Notes: a model not told the origin generated them from the letters alone. 22,605 bases of DNA from Candidatus Bipolaricaulota bacterium (GCA_030612175.1 JAUWOJ010000012.1:1-22605); one strand, 5' to 3'. Shown: positions 8,081-15,848, counted from the first letter of the stretch. Made by a program: numbers and translations.

Positions 8081-8154
8081 GGGTCTGTAGCTCAGCTGGT
8101 TAGAGCGCTCGCCTGATAAGCGGGAGGTCCCTGGTTCGAGTCCAGGCAGGCCCA
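8081..8154 (+). tRNA. tRNA-Ile (anticodon GAT)
   Basis: A complete cloverleaf of 74 nt. The acceptor GGGTCTG pairs with CAGGCCC (one G-T pair), and the discriminator is A. The D arm contains AGCTCAGCTGGTTAGAGC. The anticodon stem CTCGC/GCGGG closes the loop CTGATAA with anticodon GAT, which reads AUC and AUU. The T arm is CCTGG-TTCGAGT-CCAGG. CCA is not encoded and must be added by the CCA-adding enzyme. Confidence 0.97.
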
Positions 8155-8158
8155 TATC

Positions 8159-8187
8159 TTGTACTTACTCTCCACTTGATGTACAAT
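8159..8187 (+). promoter_or_regulatory. Putative promoter of the PC4-domain gene
   Basis: TTGTAC (8159-8164) and TACAAT (8182-8187) with a 17-base spacer lie just after the tRNA-Ile gene and about 45 bp before the PC4 start. The -10 box is good and the -35 box is weak. Confidence 0.4.
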
Positions 8188-8231
8188 ATTATGTTGATTG
8201 TTATGAGAAACTATTCCAGGAAGGAGTGATG

Positions 8232-8492
8232 ATGACCGAAACCAGTGAGCATCCAAGCCCCGAAGTGGTCAAGCTAATTGATAAAGGAATGGGCAAACGC
8301 ATCTATATTCGCGTGTCTCGATTTCGCGATCACGACTATGTTGATATTCGCAATTTTTACCAGGCGGAAGATGAGGAATGGAAGCCAACACGCAAAGGAA
8401 TTGCCATTCCCGTGGAGCTGTACGACGAACTGATCGATGCTCTTACGGATATCAAGCCATTGATTGCTAGCTGTTTGGCCAAGAAGGAGTAG
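8232..8492 (+). CDS. PC4/p15-domain protein, probable ssDNA-binding regulator
   Basis: This 86-aa protein is almost entirely one PC4-like domain: about residues 20-75 run from RIYIRVSRFRDHDYVDIRNF to EEWKPTRKGIAIP and then a helix (ELYDELIDAL). The family (transcriptional coactivator p15/PC4) binds single-stranded DNA or RNA as a dimer; bacterial members are small stand-alone proteins of mostly unknown role. The aromatic and basic residues of the strand core (Y, F, W, K-P-T-R-K-G) are those expected for nucleic-acid contact. Three start codons are consecutive (GTG 8226, ATG 8229, ATG 8232); 8232 fits best with the AGGAAGGAG just upstream. It lies between two tRNA genes on the same strand and probably has its own promoter. 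Confidence 0.85.
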   Translation: MTETSEHPSPEVVKLIDKGMGKRIYIRVSRFRDHDYVDIRNFYQAEDEEWKPTRKGIAIPVELYDELIDALTDIKPLIASCLAKKE

Positions 8493-8558
8493 ATATCTGG
8501 CGATGTTAGCAACTCCTTGATGGAAAGTTGCATATCGCGGATAATTGATGTTGTAGCT

Positions 8559-8631
8559 GGTCCCGTCGTCTAGTGGCCTAGGATATCGGGCTCTCATCCC
8601 GGCGACAGGGGTTCGAATCCCCTCGGGACTA
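8559..8631 (+). tRNA. tRNA-Glu (anticodon CTC)
   Basis: A complete 73-nt cloverleaf. The acceptor GGTCCCG pairs with CGGGACT, leaving G1-U72 as a wobble pair at the tip, and the discriminator is A. The anticodon stem TCGGG/CCCGG closes CTCTCAT with anticodon CTC, which reads GAG. The T arm is AGGGG-TTCGAAT-CCCCT. CCA is not encoded. The D arm (GTCTAGTGGCCTAGGAT) resembles that of bacterial tRNA-Glu. holA begins 44 bp downstream. Confidence 0.95.
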
Positions 8632-8675
8632 TTGACAGCTACGGGTCTGAAACTTGCTCCCATCAATTGAGAACG

Positions 8676-9668
8676 ATGCCTAATGCGCGATTGACCTTGC
8701 TTGTTGGTGATTTGTACCGTTGTGAGCGGGCGCTTGTTGCCCGCCAGCAAGAGATCGTTGCCCGGCAACCTACAACGGAACGGCACACCCTGTTTGGTGA
8801 CGAAATTGACCTCGCCAGCCTTCGGATCGAGCTTCAGTCGACATCCTTATTTGCCCTAAGTAGGCACTTTGTTATCCGCCACGCGGAAGCGCTGAAAGAG
8901 CCGAAACAATTTGCGAGTTTGCTTGATCGAGGGCAATCTTCTGAAACTGTTCTCACGTTAGTTGCGGAGACGATGAGTGCCTCTAGTCCGGTATACAAAG
9001 CGATTAAGGCGCGCGGCGAAGTGACTAGGTTTCCTCAATGGAAAGGGAAGGCGCTGCAGCACGCGGTCAGCGAGCTACTTACAGAACAGGGAATTACTCC
9101 TGTGCCTGCCTTGGTAAACAAGCTGATCTTCAATAGCGGAAAGAATCTCTTTCTCATCAGCCAAGAGGCAAAGAAGCTTCGCGCTTTTTGCGCGAAAGAT
9201 GACCTGGATATGACACAACTGGATAGGCTTCTTTTTGCTGTTGAGGAGGGTTCAATTTATCCCATGCTTGACCGTGTTGGAGAGGCGAAACTAAGAGAAT
9301 CACTATTGGAGTTTGGCAAGTTGCGCCAGGAGCCAGGGAGGGTCTTGTCGGCTCTACTGCGACACCTGACGCGCGTTCTCAGTATACGTGTTCTCCTTGA
9401 CGAGTCACTGTCTCTCCCCAAGATTGGGGAGATCACTGGGGAACCCCACTGGCTTCTGGGGCGGTTGATAAACCAGGCCAGAAAACACTCGACCAAGAAA
9501 CTAACTGCTGTTCTCAACAGTGGAATCGAGCTTGATGCTCAGGTCAAGAGCGGTAAAATCCATGCCGCTGACGGAGTTCTGGCGCTAATCTTTGCCGCTA
9601 CGGTGTCTGAGTTACCTTTACCGGGATATATTCGGCAAAACCAGCCTTCTCCAGCAACAACCGGCTAG
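8676..9668 (+). CDS. holA: DNA polymerase III delta subunit
   Basis: The delta subunit is the wrench of the clamp loader: it opens the beta sliding clamp at primed DNA. The ATG at 8676 gives 330 aa, normal for HolA; an in-frame TTG at 8667 is possible but adds only three residues. Family features are the N-terminal LTLLVGDLYRCERAL, where HolA proteins have a P-loop-like fold without a functional Walker A, a middle region LNS/LFALSRHFVIRHAEAL, and a helical C-terminal collar domain from about residue 200 (RVLSALLRHLTRVLSIRVLL). Sequence identity in this family is low, so the call rests on overall pattern and length. Its 3' end overlaps secD on the other strand by 71 bp. Confidence 0.88.
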   Translation: MPNARLTLLVGDLYRCERALVARQQEIVARQPTTERHTLFGDEIDLASLRIELQSTSLFALSRHFVIRHAEALKEPKQFASLLDRGQSSETVLTLVAETMSASSPVYKAIKARGEVTRFPQWKGKALQHAVSELLTEQGITPVPALVNKLIFNSGKNLFLISQEAKKLRAFCAKDDLDMTQLDRLLFAVEEGSIYPMLDRVGEAKLRESLLEFGKLRQEPGRVLSALLRHLTRVLSIRVLLDESLSLPKIGEITGEPHWLLGRLINQARKHSTKKLTAVLNSGIELDAQVKSGKIHAADGVLALIFAATVSELPLPGYIRQNQPSPATTG

Positions 9669-10968
9669 TAACCAACGCGCAGAATAAACTTCCTACTACT
9701 CCAATACCTAGGGTAATTGCAAACCCCTTGATTGGTCCTGTGCCAACAAACAACAGAATCAAGGCGGTCAAGAGAGTCGTAACATTGGCGTCGAGCAAGG
9801 CAGACAGCGACTTTTGAAACCCCCCGCGAACCGCGGCAAGGGTGGATCTTCCTGTACGTCGCTCCTCCTTAATTCTCTCAAAGATGATCACGTTAGCATC
9901 GACAGTCATACCTATTGTCAAAATGATTCCCGCGATTCCAGGGAGGGTAAGAGTAGCACGAAATAGCACCAGCACGGCAAACACGATCAACATATTTAGC
10001 ACGAGCGCAACATCCGCAACGATGCCAAGCATGCGGTAATAGATTGGCATGTAGAGAAGAATCAACACAAATCCAGTAACGATAGTGATCATTCCCGCGC
10101 GAATTGAATCGCTACCCAAGGTTGGGCCAATCGTGTTCTCCTCAACTACCCTTATTTCAACAGGCAGCGCGCCTGCTCGTAGAACGATGGCAATTCTTGT
10201 GGCCTCCTCCTTGGTAAACTGTCCGGTGATTGTTGTGGAATCCTTTACCTGTCGCCAGCCTTGTGCGGCAGCTTGCTTGATGGATTCAGTGATTCGCGGC
10301 GCGCTATAGATTGTGCCATCCAGCACAATTGCCAAACGATCGTCGACAGTAAGTTTTCTTAGCGCGTCTACAAATTGCTGTGCTCCTTCCTGGCTAAAAT
10401 CAAGAGCGATATACAGCTGGCCGGCCGTTTGCATTGCCTGTGATGCCCGCACCTTGGCATCGGACAAGGCGCCACCAGTCAGCAGGAGCTCGCCTTCCAG
10501 AATGTAGGGGATTCCATTTCGGTCCAATAAAATCTCCTGCATTGCCGAGGTTGGAACAAGGTCTGAGTTAGGGCTTGTGCCCGCTTCAACTACCTTACGA
10601 AACTCGAGCATTGCCGTTTGTCCAATCAAGCGGCGAGCCTCAGCAGGATCCTTGGTTCCAGGAAGGTTTACTAATACTCTGTTGGTCCCCATTCGCTTGA
10701 TTTCGGCATTCGCAAGTCCATATTGATCTACGCGATTGTCAAGAATCGTAATGATTCGGTTGAGTATGTCGGTCTGTTGATCAAAATCCATTCCTTCTGT
10801 TTCTTGGGCTTCGAGGACCAGCCTCACACCTCCCTGTAAGTCAAGTCCCAGGTTAAGCACATCTATTGGCGGCCAAAACGGGAAGAGAAGAGCAAGTGAA
10901 CCTACCGCAATAATGAGAACCGCGCCAAGACGCAGCCAATCATTACGCATCATGGTACTATGAGACAT
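9598..10968 (-). CDS. secD: Protein translocase subunit SecD
   Basis: SecD is an inner-membrane protein that, with SecF, uses the proton gradient to aid protein export through SecYEG. The 456-aa protein has helix 1 at about 13-32, the D1 motif GLDLQGG at 41-47, a periplasmic P1 domain to about 265 (including ILDNRVDQYGL and VLDGTIYSAPRI), then five helices. The conserved D4 motif starts at D357 (DANVIIFERIKEE). Alternative starts at Met6 or Met7 exist; the first is kept because AGGGGGG precedes it. It lies 18 bp after yajC. SecF is neither fused nor adjacent: the gene ends tail-to-tail in holA, so secF must be elsewhere or absent. Confidence 0.96.
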   Translation of the reverse strand: MSHSTMMRNDWLRLGAVLIIAVGSLALLFPFWPPIDVLNLGLDLQGGVRLVLEAQETEGMDFDQQTDILNRIITILDNRVDQYGLANAEIKRMGTNRVLVNLPGTKDPAEARRLIGQTAMLEFRKVVEAGTSPNSDLVPTSAMQEILLDRNGIPYILEGELLLTGGALSDAKVRASQAMQTAGQLYIALDFSQEGAQQFVDALRKLTVDDRLAIVLDGTIYSAPRITESIKQAAAQGWRQVKDSTTITGQFTKEEATRIAIVLRAGALPVEIRVVEENTIGPTLGSDSIRAGMITIVTGFVLILLYMPIYYRMLGIVADVALVLNMLIVFAVLVLFRATLTLPGIAGIILTIGMTVDANVIIFERIKEERRTGRSTLAAVRGGFQKSLSALLDANVTTLLTALILLFVGTGPIKGFAITLGIGVVGSLFCALVTSRLLLEKAGFAEYIPVKVTQTP

Positions 10969-10986
10969 ATAATGACCCCCCTGTGG

Positions 10987-11337
10987 TTACTTCGCTTGTT
11001 TGTTGACGATGCTGCTCTTAGCGAAACGGAGCTTGGAACCATCTTCCACATTCACTACTATGGAGGTCTCGCTGATTGAATCAATCTCACCATAAATACC
11101 GCCAGCGGATACGATCTTGTCTCCCCTCTTGAGGTCCTTCACAAGCTCATTGTGTTTAGCTTGCCGTTTGCGCTGCGGGCGGATTAGCAGGAAGTAGAAA
11201 ACCGCGCCAAACACTCCAAGGATAACAAGAAGAGAAATCATTGACTGCCCAGCCACGGGCGACTCCTCCTGGCCATACGCCACCACTCCGAAAAGAAAGG
11301 TAGTCAGCCCCATAACAAAAACAATTGCTTTTCCCAT
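10987..11337 (-). CDS. yajC: Sec translocon accessory protein YajC
   Basis: YajC is a small bitopic membrane protein that associates with SecDF. The ATG at 11337 is chosen over a longer frame start because GGGGAG lies 7 nt upstream and the result starts at a natural hydrophobic segment; it gives 116 aa. The canonical YajC core is present: a membrane helix (about 32-52) followed by YFLLIRPQRKRQAKHNEL and the motif LKRGDKIVSAGGIYGEI. An additional N-terminal hydrophobic segment (residues 3-21, ending near AYGQ) precedes the usual helix and looks like a signal peptide or second helix, which makes it slightly longer than typical YajC. It is 4 bp after the upstream membrane-protein gene and 18 bp before secD, so all belong to one operon. 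Confidence 0.94.
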   Translation of the reverse strand: MGKAIVFVMGLTTFLFGVVAYGQEESPVAGQSMISLLVILGVFGAVFYFLLIRPQRKRQAKHNELVKDLKRGDKIVSAGGIYGEIDSISETSIVVNVEDGSKLRFAKSSIVNKQAK

Positions 11338-11341
11338 ATTA

Positions 11342-11884
11342 TCACTCCCCGTAAATATTAGTCCGCAGGTGTCGGTAGACGCCGATAGACAGAAATACGG
11401 CACCAATCACACAAAATACGGCCACTACTATGATCTCTTCATTATCTGACAAACCTCTTCCCAAAGCGATTGCGCGCTCCAAAAGAAAGAAGAGATCTGC
11501 CCAAATTATACAGTACAGTCCAGACAATATCGACTTACTTACCCCATCGCTAAATAGGGAACGTGAAGCGATAAAGTGGTAACCAATGGTTGCCACGGGG
11601 ACAACCATCCAGGCAAAGATTAGCCGCATGCCAAATGAGGGTAACAGTAAGATTACAAGCAAAAGGAGGAGGTGCGCGGGAAACATTGAAATAAGCTTTG
11701 CCCCAGAAGATGTGGTTCTCTTTCCACGTGAGAACACCATGAGATAGCCGAGGAAAAGAAGCGTCTCTGCCGCTAGACCTGCCTTGAGACTTGGCGATAT
11801 ATTGCCGATCCACAGGACAATCCCTAGAAGGGCAAGGATCAGAGGGTAGGACCAGCTCTGCAATGGCATCGTCTCTTTCTTCAT
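11342..11884 (-). CDS. Six-helix integral membrane protein, unknown
   Basis: A 180-aa protein that is mostly membrane: about six hydrophobic segments, including LILALLGIVLWIGNI, LLLLLVILLLPSFGM, LIFAWMVVPVATIGYHFI and IIVVAVFCVIGAVFLSIGV, with few charged loops. The start at 11884 is chosen because ATG overlaps the mgtE stop as TGATG; the longer open frame to 12100 only overlaps mgtE. The C-terminus (YRHLRTNIYGE) is cytoplasmic-like. I do not recognise a family. Its position between mgtE and yajC-secD suggests co-expression with them, not a demonstrated function. Confidence 0.75.
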   Translation of the reverse strand: MKKETMPLQSWSYPLILALLGIVLWIGNISPSLKAGLAAETLLFLGYLMVFSRGKRTTSSGAKLISMFPAHLLLLLVILLLPSFGMRLIFAWMVVPVATIGYHFIASRSLFSDGVSKSILSGLYCIIWADLFFLLERAIALGRGLSDNEEIIVVAVFCVIGAVFLSIGVYRHLRTNIYGE

Positions 11885-13188
11885 CAGATTACGCGAAGAA
11901 ATAAGTGGGCCAACAGAAAGAGAAACGCGAACCCAAAGACGTCGGTTACAGTAGTAAGAAACACCCCAGAGGCAATGGCCGGATCCTTTCCTAGCGCTTG
12001 TAAGCCTAGTGGAATCAGCACCCCCATTGCTCCCGCTACTACTGTATTGAACAGCATAGCTAAACACGCGACTGCTCCTAGCAATGGCTGCCCTTTCCAT
12101 AGATAAGTGATGATTCCCAGGGTTACCCCGATGATAAGTCCATTGGCAACACCGAGTAGTATCTCTTTCCTTAGGAGTTTGTGCCCTTGGTGTCGCTCCA
12201 TTTCACCTAGGGCCATCCCTCTGGTAATGATGGTTATCGTCTGCATGCCTGTACTCCCTCCTTGCCCCGCGATTACTCCCATAAGAACCGCGAGAGCCGC
12301 TACTTTGGCAATTGTTTGTTCAAACGTAGCAACGACTAGCGCGGCTAGTATTGCCGTAGCTAGGCGCACGTACAGCCACGGTAGTCGCATGCGTAGAGAG
12401 GAGAACCACGAAGTGTTGACGCTTTCGTTCATTGGCACACTTGCCATTCCGTAGATATCTTCCGTTGCCTCTTCTCGCATTACGTCTATCACATCGTCGA
12501 TTGTGATAATACCAAGTAGCTTAACTTGCTGGTCGATTACGGGGAGGGCGTAGAAGTTGTACTTGTCAAACAGCAGGGCGACCTCTTCGGCGTCCGCTTC
12601 TACAGGAACGGATATGACGTCAGTTTCTACCAGTGAGCTCAATCGCGTTTCCGGCTGGGCCAGCGCAATATCACGCAGAGATAGAACCCCTTGTAGGTGG
12701 TGTTGATCATCGACAGCATAGACAAAGTAAATAGTTTCCGCTTCCTCGGCTCGTTGTCGTAGTACATCAATCGCTTGCCGGACAGACATATCTAGCGATA
12801 GGGCGACAACTTCCGGGGACATCAGCCCACCCGCTGAATCAGAAGGATAGGTAAGCAAATCAGAGATAACCTTCGCTTCTTTGCTATCAACATTGGAAAG
12901 AATCTCTTTCTGTGTCTCTTGGGGTAATTCCTCTAACAAGTCAACGGCGTCGTCAGGATCCATGCGCGCAAGGATTGTTATCGCTTCCTCGCGGTCAAGG
13001 TCCGATAAAAGTTCTGCCGACTCATCGGGGTCCATCTCGCCTAGAGGTTCGGCGGCGGCCTTCCTCAGGTAGAGGCGGCGCAAGAGCTTTGTTGCTTGCT
13101 CATCGGAAAGTTGGGACAGAACCTCGGCAATATCGGCTGGATGTTTTTGTAGCAGTTCTTGGAAGATAACCTTTTTCTTTTCCATCAT
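11884..13188 (-). CDS. mgtE: Magnesium transporter MgtE
   Basis: MgtE is a dimeric Mg2+ channel gated by cytoplasmic Mg2+. The 434-aa protein shows the full layout: an acidic MgtE N domain with helical repeats (about 15-120), two CBS domains (about 125-250, including SAGGLMSPEVVAL and LGIITIDDVIDVM), a plug helix and five membrane helices (275-434). The C-terminal DPAIASGVFLTTVTDVFGF carries the pore Asp region. The family signature GGN-x-G-x-Q reads GGSTGMQ here (Ser at 312). Two Met codons are consecutive (13188, 13185), with no clear Shine-Dalgarno; the leader is repeat sequence. Its stop overlaps the next gene by one base. Confidence 0.94.
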   Translation of the reverse strand: MMEKKKVIFQELLQKHPADIAEVLSQLSDEQATKLLRRLYLRKAAAEPLGEMDPDESAELLSDLDREEAITILARMDPDDAVDLLEELPQETQKEILSNVDSKEAKVISDLLTYPSDSAGGLMSPEVVALSLDMSVRQAIDVLRQRAEEAETIYFVYAVDDQHHLQGVLSLRDIALAQPETRLSSLVETDVISVPVEADAEEVALLFDKYNFYALPVIDQQVKLLGIITIDDVIDVMREEATEDIYGMASVPMNESVNTSWFSSLRMRLPWLYVRLATAILAALVVATFEQTIAKVAALAVLMGVIAGQGGSTGMQTITIITRGMALGEMERHQGHKLLRKEILLGVANGLIIGVTLGIITYLWKGQPLLGAVACLAMLFNTVVAGAMGVLIPLGLQALGKDPAIASGVFLTTVTDVFGFAFLFLLAHLFLRVI

Positions 13189-13199
13189 CTATTCAACCA

Positions 13200-13344
13200 C
13201 TCAATTGGCTTTTCACTCGTCACGGCTTTCAGTTTTCAGTTCTGGCTTCTTTGTCTTTCATTGTTTTCAACTCAACGAACTCAACGAACTCATCACCGTT
13301 TTTCGGCTGCCGACTGCTGCGCGACTGCCGACTCCCGACTGTCT
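13200..13344 (-). repeat. Modular dispersed repeat, copy C (trpS 3' end)
   Basis: Read on the minus strand it starts at the base after the trpS TAA: CAGTCGGGAGTCGGCAGTCG-type units, GCCGAAAAACGGTGA, about three CGTTGAGTT nonamers (13269-13295), then a 32-nt module (13229-13260) matching 18033-18064 at 28 of 32 positions. It runs up to about 12 bases before the mgtE start. It fills nearly all of the trpS-mgtE gap. Confidence 0.85.
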
Positions 13345-14340
13345 TTACCCTACCACCAGTCCAGCCATCTCTCGTACCTTTGTTATGTTCTCTCTAGCGA
13401 TGACACGCGCCTTGTCAGCCCCTTCTCTTAGGATATCTTCCACGATCCCCGATGTTTCAAGTTCGCGCCGCCGCTCTCCTATTGGGCGAAGAACCTGCAT
13501 CAGACTCTCAAATACGGCATCCTTCAGATGAGAGTACATCAACTTCCCTGACTGGAATTCAGAGCATAGTTCCGCGGCGATGGATTGATCACCTAATAGC
13601 TCTCCAGATAGGTCAAGAACCTCAAAGAGATTAGCCACGCCGGGAGACATGGTTGTCCCCGGCTCAAGTCCGATATCGGTAACAGCGGAACGGATCTTGC
13701 CGCGGATTGAGCGCTCATCCTCCATTACTCCGATGTAGTGGGCCTCTCCCGCGCTCTTGCTCATCTTGATCGTGGGATCGGCGAGAGACATAATGCGCGC
13801 TCCCTTTCCCACGATGGGCTCAGGTTCGGGGAAGAACTCCCCAAAACGGGCGTTGAACCGGCGCGCGATCCGTCGGGAAAGTTCCAAGTGTTGTACCTGA
13901 TCCTCGCCGACCGGAACTCCGGCGGCGCGGTATAGCAAAATATCTGCTGCCTGTAGGACCGGATAGATGAATAACCCGGCAGAGATAAACTTTTTTCCGG
14001 CAGATTTGTCCTTGAATTGGATCATTCGCGCCAGATCGCCGTAGCCGGTAACGCAGCCAAGGATCCAGGCAAGCTCAGCATGTTCAGGAACAGCGGATTG
14101 CGTGAATAAGATTGTTCGCTGTGGATCGATTCCGCAGGCAATCAGATCAAGCGCCATCGAGCGGGAAGCGGCGCGCAACACCTGTGGGTCGATCTCAGTC
14201 GTTATCGCGTGGTAGTCCACAATACAGTAGATGCAATCGTGATCTTCCTGTAAAGAGGCCCAATTGCGAATTGCTCCAAAGTAATTGCCGATATGCAGTG
14301 TGCCGGTTGGCTGTATCCCGGAAAAGACTCGCTGTGCCAT
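13345..14340 (-). CDS. trpS: Tryptophanyl-tRNA synthetase
   Basis: TrpRS charges tRNA-Trp with tryptophan in the cytoplasm. This class I synthetase has the HIGH-type motif at 14-19 (TLHIGN) and an intact KMSKS at 192-196. Further family blocks are SGIQPTGTLHIGNYFGAI, IVDYHAITT, YPVLQAADILLY and GEDQVQHLEL. Length is 331 aa, as usual for bacterial TrpRS. Two Met codons are adjacent (14343 and 14340); the second is preferred because GGGGAGG ends 5 nt before it. It is transcribed away from glmU. No T-box or trp leader structure is evident in the roughly 50-nt leader. A modular repeat follows the stop at once. Confidence 0.97.
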   Translation of the reverse strand: MAQRVFSGIQPTGTLHIGNYFGAIRNWASLQEDHDCIYCIVDYHAITTEIDPQVLRAASRSMALDLIACGIDPQRTILFTQSAVPEHAELAWILGCVTGYGDLARMIQFKDKSAGKKFISAGLFIYPVLQAADILLYRAAGVPVGEDQVQHLELSRRIARRFNARFGEFFPEPEPIVGKGARIMSLADPTIKMSKSAGEAHYIGVMEDERSIRGKIRSAVTDIGLEPGTTMSPGVANLFEVLDLSGELLGDQSIAAELCSEFQSGKLMYSHLKDAVFESLMQVLRPIGERRRELETSGIVEDILREGADKARVIARENITKVREMAGLVVG

Positions 14341-14396
14341 CATTGCCTCCCCGCATTGATCGTGTATTTAAGCGCCAGGCTAAATCCAGCAACAAA

Positions 14397-14426
14397 AGTA
14401 TACGCATATCTTACAGTCGCGCTCAA
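14397..14426 (-). promoter_or_regulatory. Putative trpS promoter
   Basis: On the minus strand TTGAGC (14426-14421) and TATACT (14402-14397) are spaced by 18 bases. Transcription would start about 50 bases before the trpS ATG. It lies back to back with the glmU promoter. Confidence 0.5.
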
Positions 14427-14431
14427 GGAAG

Positions 14432-14461
14432 TTGATCCATCAGTGGCTGGTAGCGTATGAT
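14432..14461 (+). promoter_or_regulatory. Putative glmU operon promoter
   Basis: TTGATC (14432-14437) and TATGAT (14456-14461), spacer 18. The predicted start is only about 10-13 bases before the glmU ATG, so the leader would be very short. Confidence 0.45.
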
Positions 14462-14477
14462 TCTTGGTGGGTGTTAG

Positions 14478-15848
14478 ATGATGGATAATCTCACCGCAAT
14501 AATCCTAGCCGCCGGCAAAGGAGCCCGCATGAAATCTAAGCGGGCAAAGGTGTTGCACCATGTTAATGGCTGGCCGATCCTTCGTCATGTTTTGCGGGCC
14601 ACAATAGAACTGGCCCCCTCCAGATTCCTTGTTGTAGTAGGAATAGGAAATGGAGCTCAGGCGGTGCGAAAAGAGTTCTCAGAGTGGCCGGTGGAGTTTA
14701 TCGAACAACGCGAACAGTTAGGTACCGGTCATGCTGTTTCCCAGGCCTACGGCCACGTTTCTGGAGACTTTCTTCTTATCGTTCCTGGCGACCTCCCTCT
14801 CCTTACTTCACAGGTGCTGTCTTGTCTTATCAGCCATCACAATGAACAAGGGGCCGATCTCGCGGTTCTCAGCATGATTCCTGCTACACCAGGCGCGTAT
14901 GGTCGGTTGAAGCGAGACACAAGTGGACATCCCGTTAAGATCGTAGAAGAGCGCGATGCTACCGACGAGGAATTTGATATTGCCGAGGTTAATAGCGGGA
15001 TTTACTGTGTGCGTAACGATGAGTTTTTATGGCTAGCTCTTCGGTCGCTTGACGCCGGAAATGCTCAGGGTGAATACTATCTCACCGATCTAGTTGAACA
15101 CTATCACCATGCGGGGAAACACGTAACAGCGATTAAGGCGGCCGATCCACAGCAAGTGATGGGCGTCAATTCTCGTAGCGAGCTAGCTGTAGCCGACCGC
15201 AGTATGCGTCTGCGCAAAGTAGGCGAGCTTATGGCCAGCGGTGTAACGATAGTTGATCCAGAGAGCGCCTATATTGAGCCCGATGTAAAGATTGGCCCCG
15301 ATACAGTGATCCTTCCCGGAACACATCTATCTGGTGGCACAACAGTAGGGTCGAACTGTACGCTCGGCCCGGAGACGTGGATCAATGCCTCACAGGTGGA
15401 GGATGAGGTCGGTATTCGTTACTCCGTGATAGAATCGGCGCGTGTTCGTACAGGCACTACAATCGGTCCATATAGTCATCTGCGCCCCGGAGCGGATGTG
15501 GGGCCAGCGGCGCGGATCGGCAATTTTGTGGAAGTGAAGGCCGCGCGGCTAAGGCGTGGAGTGAAGGCTGGCCACCTTACCTATCTCGGTGATTCCGACG
15601 TAGGAGAAAATGTGAACATTGGCGCGGGGACGATTACATGCAACTACGATGGAAAAGCAAAACACCGCACCGTCATTAAAGACGGAGCCTTCATCGGAAG
15701 CAATACGTCGATTGTCGCTCCGGTTACAATCGGGGAAAGAGCGATCATAGGCGCTGGATCTACTATTACCGAAGATGTTCCGTCCGAAGCCCTTGCGATA
15801 GGACGCGCCCGACAGGTGAACAAACGGAAGAAGGAGGAAGTGGAATGA
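14478..15848 (+). CDS. glmU: Bifunctional UDP-GlcNAc pyrophosphorylase / GlcN-1-P acetyltransferase
   Basis: GlmU makes UDP-N-acetylglucosamine for peptidoglycan (and LPS, if present) by acetylating GlcN-1-P and then uridylating it. The 456-aa protein has both halves. The N-terminal uridylyltransferase has LAAGKGARMKS near residue 10 and GTGHAV. The C-terminal left-handed beta-helix consists of hexapeptide repeats from about residue 260, with the catalytic His region KAGHLTYLGD (H366) and GAGTITCNYDG. The motif has GAR where most have GTR, a mild variant. ATG at 14478 and 14481 are adjacent; either is possible. The stop overlaps prs as ATGA. Gene order glmU-prs-rplY-pth equals the B. subtilis gcaD-prs-ctc-spoVC order. 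Confidence 0.96.
   Translation: MMDNLTAIILAAGKGARMKSKRAKVLHHVNGWPILRHVLRATIELAPSRFLVVVGIGNGAQAVRKEFSEWPVEFIEQREQLGTGHAVSQAYGHVSGDFLLIVPGDLPLLTSQVLSCLISHHNEQGADLAVLSMIPATPGAYGRLKRDTSGHPVKIVEERDATDEEFDIAEVNSGIYCVRNDEFLWLALRSLDAGNAQGEYYLTDLVEHYHHAGKHVTAIKAADPQQVMGVNSRSELAVADRSMRLRKVGELMASGVTIVDPESAYIEPDVKIGPDTVILPGTHLSGGTTVGSNCTLGPETWINASQVEDEVGIRYSVIESARVRTGTTIGPYSHLRPGADVGPAARIGNFVEVKAARLRRGVKAGHLTYLGDSDVGENVNIGAGTITCNYDGKAKHRTVIKDGAFIGSNTSIVAPVTIGERAIIGAGSTITEDVPSEALAIGRARQVNKRKKEEVE

Noticed and set aside
8274..8786. 170-codon minus-strand frame across PC4, tRNA-Glu and holA start
   Set aside because: It runs antisense through a tRNA gene and two supported genes.
14341..14396. T-box or trp attenuator in the trpS leader
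   Set aside because: The leader is only about 50 nt, with no T-box core sequence, no terminator/antiterminator pair and no Trp-rich leader frame.
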